From positions 1 through 48,606 of IMG/VR virus record IMGVR_UViG_3300008107_001187: a stretch of DNA of 48,606 nucleotides. One strand, given 5' to 3'. Both the position numbers and the translations under genes were made by a program. The stretch is from a virus. The notes under the pieces are model-generated. The model was not told the DNA's origin. It worked only from the letters and a program-made list of their open reading frames with translations, and did not search any database. This document shows, piece after piece, positions 47,121 through 48,606 of the stretch; the first letter of the stretch is position 1; each line of letters starts with the position of its first letter.

Positions 47121-48253
47121 AATGAATTAGCAATGGTAGGCCAAAGAGCAGCAAAACTTGTTGATTTTTTAAGCTGTTGCTCAATGTTTTTATGAAATTC
47201 CAAAATGTCAAAGTTGTAATCAGGAGATATCAAATAACTGTTGTCTTGCAAAGTCATGCGATATCGTTTGAGTGTGTCTACTGCACGACCCTTGTGATCT
47301 TGCCAGCGTTGTACAACTTTATCTATTTCTTGTATGGCCAGTTGTCTTAACGCCTCAGGGTATCGTCGAATGTCTAACTCCCAAGGATGAGACAGTTCAC
47401 ACCAAAACAAATCAAGATTGTGACGTTCACAATATTCATAGTATTCCACAAGGTCTAATGCACAATAAATTGAATAGGCCGGATGCGCTATGACTTTTTG
47501 TTGATCTTGTTTCATCACAGCAATGTTTTTTTCAAACTGTTGCCAATTGGCTCGATCCCGCACATATTCAAATTTTTCAGCATTGGCATTGTCAAAGCTG
47601 ATCATCCAGTCCACGCTAGGCCAAGTTTTAAGTGTTTGATAGATTGTGTTGGTAGTGATATCCATGCTGAGATTGGTAGTAACCATTACTCGTACTTTGT
47701 TTGGATTTATAAATTTTAGAAACCTGTCAAGCCCTTTTTGCAACAATGGTTCACCGCCGCCCAACACAAGACCTTGAATGTTTTGTCCTTGTGCTTGTGC
47801 CAATTCGATAAGGTCTTCATGTTCATTTTTAACATGATTGATTGGTATGCGTTTGACACTTTGCCAAGCCGTGGAAGTTTCAGGATTGCAATACACACAG
47901 GTAAGATTGCACAGATTACTCCAGTTAACCACAAGATGTTCTAATTTAAAAAATTCAATGTCTTGATCAATAGCTGACAATGTGTCTGGATCTGCATGTC
48001 GCACTGTTCTACCACTGGAGCCTGTGGTTTCTTCAAGTTGCTTGCACCAAGTGCATGCTGCATGCCACTCGCCTTGTGCCATGGCATTTTTAAGTTCTCT
48101 AGCAGGTGCATTCAACAACACCTGTTGTATGGGTATTTCTTTGATGTTGCCCAGTTCATAACCTGAGTGCATGCAGGGGAACACACGACCAGTTTGATCA
48201 ATATTCAAACTGGTCCAAGGTGCTGAACAAAATGTAGGACTTTGTGTAATCAT
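47117..48253 (-). CDS. Twitch-domain radical SAM protein
   Basis: I placed the start at ATG 48253 (MITQSPTFCSAPWTSLNIDQ), which overlaps the preceding stop as ATGA. The N-terminal twitch-like module has Cys9, Cys27 and Cys67-x2-Cys70 for an auxiliary cluster. The radical SAM core follows with Cys115-x3-Cys119-x2-Cys122 in WSNLCNLTCVYCNPE and GLVLGGGEPLLQKGLDRFLK. Its two-cluster architecture recalls SPASM/twitch enzymes that modify peptides, but phage members have unknown substrates. It is the second radical SAM gene in a glycan block. The IscA carrier encoded in the same phage could support it. Confidence 0.87.
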   Translation of the reverse strand: MITQSPTFCSAPWTSLNIDQTGRVFPCMHSGYELGNIKEIPIQQVLLNAPARELKNAMAQGEWHAACTWCKQLEETTGSSGRTVRHADPDTLSAIDQDIEFFKLEHLVVNWSNLCNLTCVYCNPETSTAWQSVKRIPINHVKNEHEDLIELAQAQGQNIQGLVLGGGEPLLQKGLDRFLKFINPNKVRVMVTTNLSMDITTNTIYQTLKTWPSVDWMISFDNANAEKFEYVRDRANWQQFEKNIAVMKQDQQKVIAHPAYSIYCALDLVEYYEYCERHNLDLFWCELSHPWELDIRRYPEALRQLAIQEIDKVVQRWQDHKGRAVDTLKRYRMTLQDNSYLISPDYNFDILEFHKNIEQQLKKSTSFAALWPTIANSL

Positions 48254-48606
48254 AATTTTTCTGAAAGCCAACTGTAACTGCACAGTCTAAAAGAGTCAGC
48301 AGGAACTGGCGTTAGCATGGCATGCCATTGTAAATGTCTCACACCTTGACTATCTGGTGTGTTGATCATTATATAACCACTGTTGGGTTGCATGGTAAAT
48401 TGATATCGCAATGAGTCAGGATTTTTGTAGTGGTAAAACGAAGTGCCCAACTGTGCGTCAGCACCAATCCAAGTCAGTTGCATGGATCCCGGCATTTCGC
48501 CATCAGTGTGCATGGCACAAGTGAATCCTGGTTCGTCTACCCACCACGCTGTGCCTTGATATCCTTGCAGTTTGCGCCCAAGGCCATGTTCAATTTGATC
48601 AATGTG
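48250..48606 (-). CDS. Fe(II)/2-oxoglutarate-type oxygenase-like protein, C-terminal part (runs off right edge)
   Basis: The frame is open to the window edge and reads HIDQIEHGLGRKLQGYQGTA, then WWVDEPGFTCAMHTDGEMPG, SFYHYKNPDSLRYQFTMQPN, GYIMINTPDSQGVRHLQWHA and MLTPVPADSFRLCSYSWLSE. The HTD (HxD) motif, a distal His in RHLQWHAML and the following Arg in FRLCSYSW are the iron and 2-oxoglutarate ligands expected of this fold. An internal ATG at 48513 exists, but the conserved sequence extends beyond it. The start lies outside the window. It leads into the radical SAM gene by a four-base overlap. Confidence 0.7.
   Translation of the reverse strand, partial: HIDQIEHGLGRKLQGYQGTAWWVDEPGFTCAMHTDGEMPGSMQLTWIGADAQLGTSFYHYKNPDSLRYQFTMQPNSGYIMINTPDSQGVRHLQWHAMLTPVPADSFRLCSYSWLSEKL

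Noticed and set aside
1-48606. tRNA genes, CRISPR arrays, integrase/attachment sites, insertion sequences
   Set aside because: No cloverleaf with a GTTCGANTC-type arm, no regularly spaced direct repeats, no transposase or integrase reading frame was seen by eye; a tRNAscan run could still find a divergent tRNA.

Overview
The window is a piece of a T4-like (Caudoviricetes, myovirus-type) bacteriophage genome, open at both ends. Recognisable T4 homologues are the large terminase gp17 (42231-43817), UvsX (37694-38749), UvsY (36979-37431), ssDNA-binding gp32 (38811-39707), UvsW (22394-23570, broken), replicative helicase gp41 (12455-13897), primase gp61 (14585-15568), clamp-loader small subunit gp62 (19836-20285), endonuclease VII gp49 (17515-17931) and the N-terminal part of NrdA (1-993). 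The gene complement (many conserved unknowns of aquatic T4-like phages, glycosyltransferases, radical SAM enzymes, an Fe-S carrier) points to an aquatic phage. The IscU-like segment resembles beta/gammaproteobacterial IscU, which suggests a proteobacterial host; this is inference.

Layout. Almost everything is on the minus strand, so transcription runs right to left. From the right: a surface-glycan/modification block (43822-48606: Fe2OG enzyme, twitch-type radical SAM, two SGNH-like proteins, a glycosyltransferase-like protein, GDP-mannose 3,5-epimerase-like protein); terL and a large structural protein; the recombination block gp32-uvsX-acidic protein-uvsY; a second glycan block (27615-36970: glycosyltransferases, a cytidylyltransferase-cupin fusion, FkbM and class I methyltransferases, radical SAM), part of which is a four-gene plus-strand operon (31136-33929); an early-type module with AAA+ ATPase, small membrane protein and gamma-glutamylcyclotransferase-like gene; uvsW, gp62 and small genes; endonuclease VII and a mini DnaE-like protein; primase and helicase; then structural genes (5543-12458), an Fe-S pair (IscU chimera plus IscA), an Fe2OG-like protein, an MGME1-type exonuclease, a tail spike with Mtd-like N-terminus, and nrdA.

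Regulation is unusually readable. Replication and accessory genes are preceded by sigma70-type promoters (TTGACN-17-TATAAT/TATACT), while structural genes are preceded by a TAAATA-core motif (GCTAAATA or AATAAATA) like T4 late promoters, including a divergent pair at 11.48-11.51 kb. Three rho-independent terminators are visible on the minus strand.

The most striking property is a series of apparent internal deletion scars. UvsW, two SGNH-like genes, one glycosyltransferase and the junction of the large structural protein with gp32 each join two recognisable coding halves out of frame with the middle missing. A sixth junction is in frame and makes a signal-peptide/IscU chimera. These are either a real repeated deletion process or assembly errors; read mapping would decide. 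Other highlights are a minimal C-family polymerase palm-like protein, a protein joining a pol-beta-type nucleotidyltransferase domain to a ligase-like KxDG domain, and paralogue expansions of glycosyltransferases and SGNH proteins.
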